From contig QAKM01000014.1 in the NCBI GenBank assembly GCA_003343805.1, positions 1 through 16,923 on the forward strand: a stretch of DNA of 16,923 nucleotides. The letters run 5' to 3'. Origin of the DNA: Bacillota bacterium (lineage in GTDB: Bacteria; Bacillota; Clostridia; Christensenellales; Borkfalkiaceae). The number at the start of each line of letters is the position of its first letter. The first letter of the stretch is position 1. Below are positions 1-7,551 of this stretch, piece after piece. Under the pieces are notes generated by a model that saw nothing but the letters and a program-made list of their open reading frames with translations, made no database searches and was not told the origin of the DNA. The translations under genes were made by a program, and so were the position numbers.

Positions 1-67
1 GTCAAAGGTGGACGTCATCAGTATCGTAAAAGCACTTGAAGCACTCAGCTCATATGTAACATTGTAA
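1..67 (+). CDS. C-terminal end of an unidentified plus-strand gene (partial)
   Basis: Read from base 2, the plus strand is open for 21 codons (SKVDVISIVKALEALSSYVTL) and ends at TAA 65-67. A perfect hairpin starts 11 bases later, as expected after the 3' end of a gene. The peptide looks like an amphipathic helix, but it is too short to assign a family. The gene begins outside the window and points towards the polysaccharide cluster, convergent with it. The call rests on the open frame, the helix-like composition and the following hairpin; it could be chance. Confidence 0.45.
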   Translation, partial: SKVDVISIVKALEALSSYVTL

Positions 68-78
68 ATGAAACAGAT

Positions 79-103
79 AATCCGGCAGGAAATCTGCCGG
101 ATT
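79..103 (+). terminator. Perfect 10-bp hairpin, terminator-like
   Basis: AATCCGGCAG and CTGCCGGATT form a perfect 10-bp stem around the 5-base loop GAAAT, 11 bases after the stop at 65-67. No T run follows on either strand, so it is not a canonical intrinsic terminator. It may end the plus-strand transcript by structure alone or act as a 3' stabilising hairpin. Confidence 0.5.
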
Positions 104-271
104 GCACAAAAATGCCAATGACACAAAACTCAGCAGATCTGTGACATGGGAGCAAATCTGATTAGTGACAAACTGAGAAATCAGCAACACTTCCCACTTG
201 CCACTCTATACCCGATTTTATAATTCTTTTATAGATCTTTTAGCTCTGCTTTATTCTTTTTAGCTGTACTT

Positions 272-546
272 CATAGAGTCAGACCCCGACATTCTATTCA
301 TCAATAGGCTTATTTAAGTGCGGCAATTTTTATGAATCTTCTGGTTTCCAACAAAACAGCAACTGTTTTCTGTCATAAACCGATTAATTTTGTAGTTTGC
401 ATTAGAGGATATTCGCTAATATGCCCCTAAGTTGACGCTAGGTTGACCACATTGGGGTCAGACCCCGACATTCAGGCACTTAGGTTCAGAGCATCGCCGA
501 TGGCCTGCAAGGACATCTCAGCTTCATAGGGTCAAACCTCGGCATT
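272..546. repeat. Three copies of a 22-bp direct repeat with a GGGGTCAGACCCC palindrome core
   Basis: Copies lie at 272-293, 451-472 and 525-546. The first two share GTCAGACCCCGACATT exactly. The third has three changes in that core (GTCAAACCTCGGCATT). In the second copy the core extends to GGGGTCAGACCCC, a palindrome around one central base. The first and third copies are also followed by a shared TTATTTAAGT (310-319 and 554-563), so they may be ends of the same element. The pattern resembles REP-like sites or remnants left by small transposons; no transposase is present in the window. The repeat is seen directly; its mobile origin is inference. Confidence 0.6.
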
Positions 547-606
547 TTATTAGTTATTTAAGTATAGCAGAGCGTGGGTACGAGGACAATACCGACTGCA
601 AGCGGC

Positions 607-2442
607 TTATGTATATATCTCATCTAGTATTGTTTTATGACAGTCTAATAAATCATCCACGGTATTTATATGTGAGTAGTACTCAGTAAAAATGGAATCT
701 ATATCTAACGGTGTCATGCTTGCAGTCTGCGGAAATCCGATTACTATTTTATCGTGAATAGCCTTCAGATATTTGTTCATGATTCCTTTTGTCATGATAT
801 ACTGAATATTATTACTTGATATTACCGCTAATACATCACGGAATTGTAAGCTTCTATAAGTTCTTCCAGATCTGTTTTTAATTTGCCGATTAAAATGATT
901 TTCAAATTCCCCATATAATTCCGTGTCAGTAATATCTCTCACTCTTCGTGAAAAATCACTGCTAGTTTCACTTATGTACGTTTCAATAGTTGTATGTACA
1001 GAATCATCCAACAGGTAGTACCGTCCTAGAATTCTAGCGAGTTTTCTTGGTTCCGCAGCGAATGTAGATTCTATGCCATAACCGTCTTGAAATAACACCT
1101 TAACATCCGCAGAGGTGTCCATATCCTTTTTATCATCATTGCCAGCGGATTCCTTCCTAGTACACGGAACGCAGTCAGTATCTCGAATAATAAGCCATTT
1201 GCAAGAATCAGGGATTACGCCTTTTAAGGCTCTTGAATATGCAACCAGTTTTCCATTAAGTGTGTCAATTCCCCTCATAGGAATATACACATTAGCAATC
1301 GGTTCACTTTTTCCAGTGACTGCCTCATACTTTGGTTTAATATTATTAAAGAAATCTATATCTGTTTGTCCCTCCACCATAATCAATTTGCTTGCCAATC
1401 TCAATTTGTCAAGTTGATTAAGACATCCTTTTAAATCCTCAAGAGCCACCCATTTTGTTCCTATCTGCAAATGATTCAAAGTTCCTGCACTTTTAGAGCT
1501 TTCGTCTAAAAACAAAATTTCATCTTCATCGACTTGCTCCATAAACCGTTCATTATGTGTAATAATAAACATTTGAGCATTTGGAATATTCCTAAACTCC
1601 TCTATCAACCTCTTTTGCAACTTTAAATGTAGATGTGCATCCGGCTCATCAATTAATAAAATGTATATTTCCGGATCAAGATATTCCATCGAAGAGAAAA
1701 TCTCCGTTAGTTGCAAAAATCCACTTCCGTATGAAAAAATATCTTTTCCATTCACTTTGATGGATATATATGTCTTATCATCCTTCTCCGATTCGGAAAA
1801 AACAAAATCTTCACCCGTGACATTCTTAATATGTGTTTCCACTTCACTAATATGACTTATAACTTTATTTCGTAATACTTCATAGCCTTTTCCCTTGGCT
1901 ATTTTATCTAGCACCTGTGCCTTATACATATACGGCTCTTTGGCCACAATATTAGGAATAGGCCTTGATTCGTTTATACCAAAAAAGGTTGCAAGATTCT
2001 TACCTTGAATTCCTGCAACCATTGTCGCAAAAGATTTAAATGCATTTCCATCAATGTAATCCACTTGCAAATAAGCATCATCTATATTGCTAACCTTACT
2101 TACGGTAAAGCCCAAATTATAACTCTGACCATTATATTCTATCACCAATGTCACAGCACATTTTGCATCTTTTCCACTGCACCCTATTGGAAACAAATCC
2201 TCGTCATGATAAGCACGGATAAATTCCATGCTTTCAAACTTCAAATGATGTGCCGTAGAATAGAAACCTGATTTGTCTTTCTTTAGGTTATTATCATAAC
2301 ACATTTTCCACAAATGAATTGCTTCAAAAATGGTAGTTTTTCCAATATTATTTTCTCCGATAAGAACATTAAAGTTTCCCGCCGGTGTAATTTCAAGATG
2401 ATTAATACCCTTAAACTTATCAATTACTATTTTCTTAATCAT
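607..2442 (-). CDS. OLD-family ATPase with TOPRIM nuclease domain (probable phage defence)
   Basis: This 611-residue protein joins an ABC/SMC-type ATPase to a C-terminal TOPRIM domain. Visible motifs, in order: Walker A GENNIGKT (29-36), a signature-like YGSGFLQ (about 238-244), Walker B ILLIDEPD (261-268), the H-loop THN (295-297), TOPRIM glutamate E357 in MVEGQTD, and the TOPRIM DxD at D421/D423. This is the OLD (overcoming lysogenization defect) architecture: ATPase-controlled DNA nucleases, several of which act against phages. Class 2 members (GajA) pair with a UvrD-like helicase, but none lies downstream, so a class 1-like stand-alone enzyme is more likely. The start is supported by an AGAGG eight bases upstream. 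It shares the strand of the polysaccharide operon but is separated from the VanZ gene by 161 bases and is probably a cargo gene beside the cluster. The ATPase/TOPRIM call is firm; the defence role is inference. Confidence 0.88.
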   Translation of the reverse strand: MIKKIVIDKFKGINHLEITPAGNFNVLIGENNIGKTTIFEAIHLWKMCYDNNLKKDKSGFYSTAHHLKFESMEFIRAYHDEDLFPIGCSGKDAKCAVTLVIEYNGQSYNLGFTVSKVSNIDDAYLQVDYIDGNAFKSFATMVAGIQGKNLATFFGINESRPIPNIVAKEPYMYKAQVLDKIAKGKGYEVLRNKVISHISEVETHIKNVTGEDFVFSESEKDDKTYISIKVNGKDIFSYGSGFLQLTEIFSSMEYLDPEIYILLIDEPDAHLHLKLQKRLIEEFRNIPNAQMFIITHNERFMEQVDEDEILFLDESSKSAGTLNHLQIGTKWVALEDLKGCLNQLDKLRLASKLIMVEGQTDIDFFNNIKPKYEAVTGKSEPIANVYIPMRGIDTLNGKLVAYSRALKGVIPDSCKWLIIRDTDCVPCTRKESAGNDDKKDMDTSADVKVLFQDGYGIESTFAAEPRKLARILGRYYLLDDSVHTTIETYISETSSDFSRRVRDITDTELYGEFENHFNRQIKNRSGRTYRSLQFRDVLAVISSNNIQYIMTKGIMNKYLKAIHDKIVIGFPQTASMTPLDIDSIFTEYYSHINTVDDLLDCHKTILDEIYT

Positions 2443-2520
2443 GCTTTTTCCTCTTTAGGTTCTTATGTATAAAGTTTCACGCATCTTAGCCGACCATACT
2501 CACAAGTAAGACCGTTGCCT

Positions 2521-2579
2521 GCTGCTCACCACGAAGAGGTGTGTGATTATTACGAGCAGCGTAGGGAGCTACCGCTCCC
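2521..2579 (-). other. Paired stem-loops in the gap between the VanZ and OLD genes
   Basis: GCTGCTC (2521-2527) pairs with GAGCAGC (2554-2560), with CACC/GGTG nested inside. Just beyond, GGGAGC (2564-2569) pairs with GCTCCC (2574-2579) over a 4-base loop. The structure lies 3' of the VanZ gene but has no U run, so it is a weak terminator candidate or possibly a leader structure for the OLD gene. Confidence 0.35.
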
Positions 2580-2603
2580 AGTATATCACAATTTCATCCA
2601 GTT

Positions 2604-3218
2604 TTACAGAGGCTTTCTTACCTTCATCACCGCACAATACATCAATCCGCCGATCATTCCACCTACTGTATTATAGAAGATGTCTGATAGCTGAAACGTT
2701 CCCAAGCGAAGCAACAATTGTAGCATCTCAATGCTTATCGAGAAGATAAATGCTATCTTCCCGCTTTGCCACAGTATCTTCTTCCAGCCGTTTCCTATCT
2801 TCTCTCCGAATGTCCACATCACTACTGCTGAAAACGGCACCATCATGATCACATTCTCAATACACTCCGTTGTCAGCTTCTGTTCGCCATTCACTGTCTC
2901 CCAGATGCCCCAGCCACCCATGACATCGGATAAAGGATTCATCCACAGGTTGCGGTTCAGTAGTGTTCTGAATAAGATCATCGAAGTCACGAATGCCAAT
3001 AGGAACAGTTTCCGGAAGAACACATTCTCCTTGAAATTCCTATACCATGTCACTATAGCACTCTTCCACCCTTTACCAGCTACAGGGGAAGGCTCATACG
3101 CATATAGATAAAAAAACATGGCTAGGAAAGAAAGAAGAAGCGAGAATCCAAACGGCTCATAGAGAGCAGTCAGGATGTTTGTGAGGATCTTTCCGAGTAA
3201 ATCAATCGTTTCTTTCAT
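2604..3218 (-). CDS. VanZ-family integral membrane protein
   Basis: The 204-residue hydrophobic protein has about five membrane spans. It carries the VanZ-family hallmarks: an ENVIMMVPF stretch (121-129) at the third span, and near the end EMLQLLLRLGTFQLSDIFYN (164-183) followed by GG-x-IGG. VanZ proteins are known from teicoplanin resistance, but most members are uncharacterised cell-envelope proteins. The gene begins six bases after the nucleotidyltransferase stop and has no strong ribosome binding site of its own, so translational coupling is likely. Its codon use is GC-richer than the cassette interior and like the preceding nucleotidyltransferase, which suggests that the two belong together as conserved flank. 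The antibiotic-resistance meaning should not be assumed. Confidence 0.85.
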   Translation of the reverse strand: MKETIDLLGKILTNILTALYEPFGFSLLLSFLAMFFYLYAYEPSPVAGKGWKSAIVTWYRNFKENVFFRKLFLLAFVTSMILFRTLLNRNLWMNPLSDVMGGWGIWETVNGEQKLTTECIENVIMMVPFSAVVMWTFGEKIGNGWKKILWQSGKIAFIFSISIEMLQLLLRLGTFQLSDIFYNTVGGMIGGLMYCAVMKVRKPL

Positions 3219-3224
3219 CGTCGT

Positions 3225-4127
3225 TTACAGATCACTGAACAGGTCAGCCTTGTATACACCGTTCTCCAGCATCTTCTTAAAGCTGTCCTTTACTGCTGCG
3301 ACATCCTCGTGATAGGTCATGCCATACCAGGTATCGTTGGTTTTCAGAACCTTCACGGACATCTTACCCTGTCCCAACAACTCACCGATGAAGATAGGAA
3401 TCAGATACTCTGCCTTTAGCGGATTACCCGGTACTTCCTTCTCGAAGAATTCTTTGAAGCCTTCCTCCAGAACATCCAGAAAATCAGGAGTCAATCCCCA
3501 CATATTCATAGAAACCAGAGAATTCACATCAATCACTTTTCCGGCTGCTTCTGCCCCATCCGCTGTTTTTACGATGTTCTTGGTCTCTACGACCTCAGTC
3601 AAGTTATTTTCCGCATCCATCTTGCAGATGCCGCGGGTCACACCACCATTATCGGATAGTGTGTTCTTCAGCACAAAACCTGCCATACAGGACTTTCCGC
3701 CATTCACCAGATACTCATGGACAGCCTTGAAGCCTTCCTTGCCGTAGTAATCATCTGCATTGATTACAATAAACGGAGTATCAACGACCTTCTTCGCTGC
3801 AAGCACAGCCTGACCAGTTCCCCACGGCTTTGTACGTCCTTCCGGCAGAGCTCCCGGGATGTCGTTGATATCCTGAAATGCGTAGTTCACAGTTACATTA
3901 TGAGAAGTGCAAATGGAAGCAATGCGATCACCAATAACCTCTTTGAACTCTTTCTCGATATCCTTACGGATGATAAATACTACATGGTTGAAACCTGCCT
4001 CAATCGCATCATGGACTGAGTAGTCCATGATGATATGTCCAGCATCATCCACCGGCTCCAACTGTTTAATTCCTGTTCCGAAACGGCTGCCGATACCGGC
4101 TGCCATGATAAGTAATGTTGTGTTCAT
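3225..4127 (-). CDS. Sugar-nucleotide-type nucleotidyltransferase (NTP_transferase family)
   Basis: The 300-residue cytoplasmic enzyme probably activates a sugar phosphate or similar headgroup as an NDP derivative for glycan synthesis. The N-terminus has the nucleotide-binding signature MAAGIGSRFGTGIKQL (8-23). GTGQA (103-107) and NADD (123-126) match the substrate-binding and metal-binding regions of the GlmU/RmlA-like fold. There is no left-handed beta-helix tail. A longer frame begins at 4163, but an AGGAGAG lies just before the ATG at 4127 and the signature starts there, so the shorter start is preferred. The gene is followed within six bases by VanZ and preceded by a ferredoxin remnant whose stop overlaps its ribosome binding site. 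The substrate cannot be read from the sequence. Confidence 0.85.
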   Translation of the reverse strand: MNTTLLIMAAGIGSRFGTGIKQLEPVDDAGHIIMDYSVHDAIEAGFNHVVFIIRKDIEKEFKEVIGDRIASICTSHNVTVNYAFQDINDIPGALPEGRTKPWGTGQAVLAAKKVVDTPFIVINADDYYGKEGFKAVHEYLVNGGKSCMAGFVLKNTLSDNGGVTRGICKMDAENNLTEVVETKNIVKTADGAEAAGKVIDVNSLVSMNMWGLTPDFLDVLEEGFKEFFEKEVPGNPLKAEYLIPIFIGELLGQGKMSVKVLKTNDTWYGMTYHEDVAAVKDSFKKMLENGVYKADLFSDL

Positions 4128-4130
4128 AAT

Positions 4131-4137
4131 CTCTCCT
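4131..4137 (-). promoter_or_regulatory. Ribosome binding site deciding the nucleotidyltransferase start
   Basis: The minus strand reads AGGAGAG-ATT-ATG. It fixes the start at 4127 rather than 4163. The TAG of the upstream ferredoxin remnant (4136-4138) overlaps this site, a typical old operon joint. Confidence 0.7.
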
Positions 4138-4255
4138 ATGTTCGTGCTGCTTTTATCGGGCATACTTTAATGCACTGATAGCAACGTACACACTTGCTTT
4201 CATTAATCTGCGGATACTCAAATCCTTGAGTAACTCTCAAGCTAAAAAGTAACAC
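4136..4255 (-). pseudogene. C-terminal remnant of a 4Fe-4S ferredoxin-domain gene
   Basis: Between the acetyltransferase and the nucleotidyltransferase the minus strand is open for 39 codons and ends at TAG 4138-4136. It encodes a perfect C-x2-C-x2-C-x3-C-P motif in SKCVRCYQCIKVCPIKA. The preceding GFEYPQINE matches what usually precedes the second cluster of FrhB-family ferredoxin domains. The intact FrhB-family protein of this cluster has the very similar IDESKCVSCGACERICP. No ribosome binding site or credible start precedes the fragment (the nearest in-frame candidate is GTG 4255), and an in-frame stop lies just upstream. It therefore looks like the 3' end of a gene whose front was lost, probably when the upstream cassette was exchanged. 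The protein family is not certain; a DUF362-type or small ferredoxin end is also possible. Confidence 0.6.
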
Positions 4256-4269
4256 TATCTTTCATTATT

Positions 4270-4978
4270 TCACTGTTCAAAGCAATGCTTTATAAATTCG
4301 TCATAGCTTTTAAACTTAGGAGCATGCTCTTTCATATATAGAAGTGTTTGTTCCTCACTATTTCCAAGTTGAATCTTTTTTTTAAATACAGTGTTATTTG
4401 TAACAGATTCACTTGTTTCAAATAACATAAAATATTCGTGGAACACTGCTGGTTCCGGCATTTTACGGTATCGCTCATAGTATCTTTTGGCGAGAAGTTT
4501 TGCCTCGTCTAATTGTTTATCTCGCCTTTTCATGAAGAATTCATCAATGCCCATTATGCGCTTCGCTGGCACACCAGCATACACACTATTCTCTTTACAG
4601 TCCTTGGTTACCACACTCCCTGCACCAATAATAACATTATTACCGATTTTAACATTTCTCTCAATAATTGCATTCATTCCTATGAATACATTATCACCAA
4701 TTTCAACAGTACCGCTTGCTCCAAATACCCCCCCGATAATTTTTGAGAACTGACCATGAATAATCATGTGTCAAAATCTTGACACCCTCAGTTATCCGAA
4801 CATGGTTTCCTATTGATATCATCCAAGGGTATTGTTCATCTATTAAAGTTTTCATTGGAACATATACAACGCAGTCATCTCCTATTTTCATTCCAATAGC
4901 TTTAAGATGCTCAATGTAAGACTCCGAATCCGACTTTACACCATAAACTGCTTTTTTTAGCATATTTTTTAATTGCAT
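4270..4978 (-). CDS. Left-handed beta-helix O-acetyltransferase, phase-variable, out of frame here
   Basis: A CatB/WbbJ-type acetyl-CoA-dependent acetyltransferase that would O-acetylate the polysaccharide or a precursor in the cytoplasm. The front (4978 down) carries SDSESYIEHLKAIG, YVPMKTLIDEQYPW, GNHVRITEG and HDYSW. It runs into a G7 tract (4728-4734) and stops after 91 residues. The remainder, in the next frame, carries the hexapeptide repeats (IGDNVFIGMNAII, IGNNVIIGAGSVV) and YAGVPAKRI, to TGA 4270-4272. With 6 or 9 G the join reads NYRGVFGASG or NYRGGVFGASG and yields 235 or 236 residues, a normal length for the family. The ribosome binding site before ATG 4978 is weak. An 8-A tract (plus-strand T at 4376-4383) lies in the second part but is in frame. 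The family call is firm, and the reversible nature of the frameshift is inferred from the tract. Confidence 0.82.
4728..4734 (-). repeat. G7 homopolymer tract in the acetyltransferase gene
   Basis: Seven C on the plus strand, G on the coding strand, in the context TAT-C-G7-TATTTGG. The frame is restored when the tract length is a multiple of three. Candidate slipped-strand switch, currently OFF. Confidence 0.75.
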
Positions 4979-5011
4979 AATTTTATTTCTCGCTTTCCCT
5001 TTAATTATCCT

Positions 5012-6049
5012 TTATGCTTTACGTTTCTTAAATATCTGATAAATGAACGCAATTATAGTTGCTCCACCCGCACAAATAAAATATGACTTAAAATTGTGAT
5101 AGCTTTCTTTATATAGCACAAGCGAACAAAATGCCACAAAATACATGTGTACAAAATAAATCGTTTCACTCATTTCTCTTATCTGCATATAAAATGTGCC
5201 TTTGAAATTCAACCTTTTGCATGCATATATTATTAACTCAAACAGGAACCAGAATGTTGGTAAATCCAGTATTTTTGAGAAGTACTGCCCCCCCCCGATT
5301 AAACTAAAACCTACTTTCAGCAGATATAGACTTCCAGCAAAGACTCCATTTTTCACAGACAGCTTCAATTCATCTGCACGATTTATTTCGGCCATCAGCA
5401 TTCCAAAGGTCAAGAATACCAATGACTGAAACAAACCATTCCTTGTTGTTACAAATACATAAAAATACAACTCAATAGGTCTTGCCAAAAATAGCGGCAA
5501 ATTTTCCAAATGTCCATTTAGCATTGTCAGTCCGATTCCCACCAAATATGCAAACACACCAATGCTGGAAATCTGTTTAATTGAAAAATTTTTCAATAGA
5601 ATACCAATCAAAAGCAACGCAAAAACCAGACCATTCAAGTACCATAGTGTCCAAGAGTAAAAATTTTCTCCCACAAAAACAAAATTTCGTAAACAAAGAA
5701 TCAAGTATGTCGGATTTAGCCCGCCCTCAGTTATCCATCCGCTTATAGTTAACGGAAGATAAATAGCAGACCATATAAAATAAATTCGCAAAATCTTTTT
5801 ACAACGAAATATCAATTTTGCATGCAAATTTTCTTCTGATGCTTTAGCAATTAAAAAATATCCCGTGCACGCATAGAAGAACGGCACTGCATAATTAGAA
5901 ATATCATAGTAAAATAACCTGTCTAAAAGATTACTACTTGCCTGAAATGGTCTGGTATGTATTCCAATCACTAAAAACGCACAAATAAATTTCAGCAGAT
6001 CAATTAACCTATAATTTGAATCTATGCTTTTCTCCTTTATATTTTCCAT
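5012..6049 (-). CDS. Acyltransferase-3 family membrane protein, phase-variable, in frame (ON)
   Basis: The 345-residue integral membrane protein has about ten spans and belongs to the acyltransferase-3 (OafA/WecH-like) family, which transfers acetyl or other acyl groups to extracytoplasmic glycans. LIDLLKFICAFLVIGIHTRPF (about 16-36) contains the family's N-terminal histidine (H31). Further on are NYAVPFFYACTGYF and FYSWTLWYLNGLVFALL. The frame can be extended to a GTG at 6067, but an AGAGGA about nine bases before ATG 6049 favours the shorter start. Residues 252-254 (GGG) are encoded by a G9 tract (5288-5296). One G fewer or more would stop translation within about 20 codons, removing the last quarter including the late spans. 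The gene sits between the flippase and the acetyltransferase, so glycan decoration is the likely role. Confidence 0.87.
   Translation of the reverse strand: MENIKEKSIDSNYRLIDLLKFICAFLVIGIHTRPFQASSNLLDRLFYYDISNYAVPFFYACTGYFLIAKASEENLHAKLIFRCKKILRIYFIWSAIYLPLTISGWITEGGLNPTYLILCLRNFVFVGENFYSWTLWYLNGLVFALLLIGILLKNFSIKQISSIGVFAYLVGIGLTMLNGHLENLPLFLARPIELYFYVFVTTRNGLFQSLVFLTFGMLMAEINRADELKLSVKNGVFAGSLYLLKVGFSLIGGGQYFSKILDLPTFWFLFELIIYACKRLNFKGTFYMQIREMSETIYFVHMYFVAFCSLVLYKESYHNFKSYFICAGGATIIAFIYQIFKKRKA
5288..5296 (-). repeat. G9 homopolymer tract in the acyltransferase gene
   Basis: The coding strand reads ATC-GGG-GGG-GGG-CAG. With nine G the gene is open; eight or ten G leads to a TAA or TGA shortly after. 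Candidate phase-variation switch in the ON state. Confidence 0.75.
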
Positions 6050-6098
6050 CTCAGTTTTCCTCTTCACAAATCACAATACACAGCAACCAAATATTTTT

Positions 6099-7541
6099 CT
6101 AGTTTTTGTGTAAGATTTTGTTTTTTACTTTTTCAATAATTTCAAACATCAGTGCATTCTTCATTGCCGTATTTACAACAACATATACAATTGCACCAAC
6201 AGCCACCTCAATGAAAAGGGCCACTGTGTTTGGCAGTCGTAATTGCATAAACACAAATACGCATATAGACATTATCGCTGTACTAAACAGCCCTGTTACA
6301 AGTGCTTTCCCATTAATGCTAAATCGTACTTTCTTCTTCATATAAATAAACTGAATTGCGTTGGTAACCAATTCGCTCAATACAGAAGCTATTACTGCAC
6401 CATTTTGCAGCAACGTCGGAATTAGCACAGCATTCGTAATAATGTTAATCACCGATGCTGAAGCTGCTGCCGGGAGAATAATCTTTTCACTTTTAGTACT
6501 ATAAACCAGCTGATAGCAAAACAAATCGCCAAAACCTTTAATTAAAATCAATGGACACATCAACTGTATCGTCAGTGCGGTCGGCGAAAATGCCTCACCA
6601 TAAAGAAATTGAACAGTTTGAGAGGCCACCAAAGCCATTCCAACAGCCAATGGCAATGTCATTACACATAAAATTTGGAATCCCTTATCTAGTAATCGAT
6701 AAAAGCCTTCTCGATCATTGTCATAATAGTAACTCAGTCGTGGAAGCAATGCAGCTGTAACTGCATTTGCCATTGTGAGTACCATGTTGATGGTCTTTTG
6801 CGCATACGAGTAGAATCCAACGGACTCATCTGTTGCCATCATATTCAGCATTGTCACATCAATTTTATTATAAATACTGGACAAGAATATAATGCAAGCA
6901 ATTAACAAAACCGGCTTTATATGCTTTTGAATTCTAATACCAGAAAAATCAAATCTAACAAACTTTTTTGCGTGAATAACATTGAATATATAATTTCCAC
7001 CTATTGCAAGACTTGAAATCAATGCATACGCAACGTAGTCCTGCCGAGTTTTAACAAATATAAAGAGTGCAACAAGGGAGATTCCCTTTATTAGCAGACT
7101 TCTGCCAGTAATGTAGCCGTATTCTTCCAATCCTTTATACATCCAATCAATGTTCAGAAAGTTGAAGAAAACAGCCAATCCGCAGGCAGCATACAGTGCC
7201 CATTCGCCATTAAAGCCAGCATTTATAAAAACAAGGCCAAAGAAGCCGATTACTGCCAATGTCGTAGACACAATGTTCAGTAATAAGAGTTCTGTAAATA
7301 ATCTATTACTTTCGCACTTGTTCTCTCTAACTTTTGCAAACTCTCTCACACCGTAAGAAGGAAGTCCAAGAGCAGCAATCGTCACAAAATAAGACGCAAT
7401 ATTCTGAGCAGATGCGACCTTTCCAACACCAACCGGAAGAAGGATTCTTGATACATATATTGATGTCACAAACGGAAACAGAATATTTGCAACGGTATAT
7501 ATAATATTATATAATGAATTTTTCGCTAATGATTTCTGCAT
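6099..7541 (-). CDS. wzx: Wzx-like polysaccharide flippase (MATE/MOP superfamily)
   Basis: The 480-residue protein has 12-14 predicted membrane spans and the usual Polysacc_synt start: KNSLYNIIYTVANILFPFVT, then SIYVSRILLPVGVGKVASAQ and LPSYGVREFAKVR. These proteins move undecaprenyl-linked repeat units across the membrane for Wzy-dependent polymerisation. The polymerase is four genes upstream in the same operon, and no ABC export pair is seen. The start MQKSL matches the family's usual beginning, but the ribosome binding site before it is poor; the nearest strong GGAGG belongs to a tiny open frame just upstream (7552-7575). The gene is AT-rich like its neighbours. The gap before it is 104 bases, the longest inside the cluster interior, and may hold an internal promoter. 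Confidence 0.9.
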   Translation of the reverse strand: MQKSLAKNSLYNIIYTVANILFPFVTSIYVSRILLPVGVGKVASAQNIASYFVTIAALGLPSYGVREFAKVRENKCESNRLFTELLLLNIVSTTLAVIGFFGLVFINAGFNGEWALYAACGLAVFFNFLNIDWMYKGLEEYGYITGRSLLIKGISLVALFIFVKTRQDYVAYALISSLAIGGNYIFNVIHAKKFVRFDFSGIRIQKHIKPVLLIACIIFLSSIYNKIDVTMLNMMATDESVGFYSYAQKTINMVLTMANAVTAALLPRLSYYYDNDREGFYRLLDKGFQILCVMTLPLAVGMALVASQTVQFLYGEAFSPTALTIQLMCPLILIKGFGDLFCYQLVYSTKSEKIILPAAASASVINIITNAVLIPTLLQNGAVIASVLSELVTNAIQFIYMKKKVRFSINGKALVTGLFSTAIMSICVFVFMQLRLPNTVALFIEVAVGAIVYVVVNTAMKNALMFEIIEKVKNKILHKN

Positions 7542-7551
7542 TATTTCATAT

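Larger units (their letters stand above)
68..606. other. Intergenic region without a recognisable gene
   Basis: Apart from the hairpin at 79-103 and the direct repeats at 272-546, I see no coding region, tRNA or clear promoter here. The region lies between the convergent 3' ends of the partial plus-strand gene and the OLD-like gene. No UvrD-like helicase or other defence partner lies downstream of the OLD gene. A short minus-strand stretch at about 470-520 reads like a helix-turn-helix fragment but is bounded by stops, and I do not call it a gene. Confidence 0.6.

Noticed and set aside
470..520. Minus-strand helix-turn-helix-like fragment (MSLQAIGDALNLSA)
   Set aside because: It is bounded by close stops and is only 14 residues long. 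It may be the stump of a transposase, but it cannot be supported.
272..546. CRISPR array
   Set aside because: There are only three imperfect copies, with unequal spacing of 179 and 74 bases and no cas genes in the window.
2604..3218. Teicoplanin resistance gene
   Set aside because: The VanZ family is broad. With no other van genes nearby and a glycan-cluster setting, a resistance function is not supported.
3225..4163. Longer nucleotidyltransferase start at 4163
   Set aside because: The extra 12 residues overlap the ferredoxin remnant in another frame. A strong AGGAGAG sits immediately before the ATG at 4127, where the nucleotide-binding signature begins.
4376..4383. Run of eight A on the coding strand of the acetyltransferase
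   Set aside because: It is in frame and encodes Lys-Lys-Lys. Runs of this length are unremarkable in AT-rich genes; transcriptional slippage is possible, but nothing else supports it.
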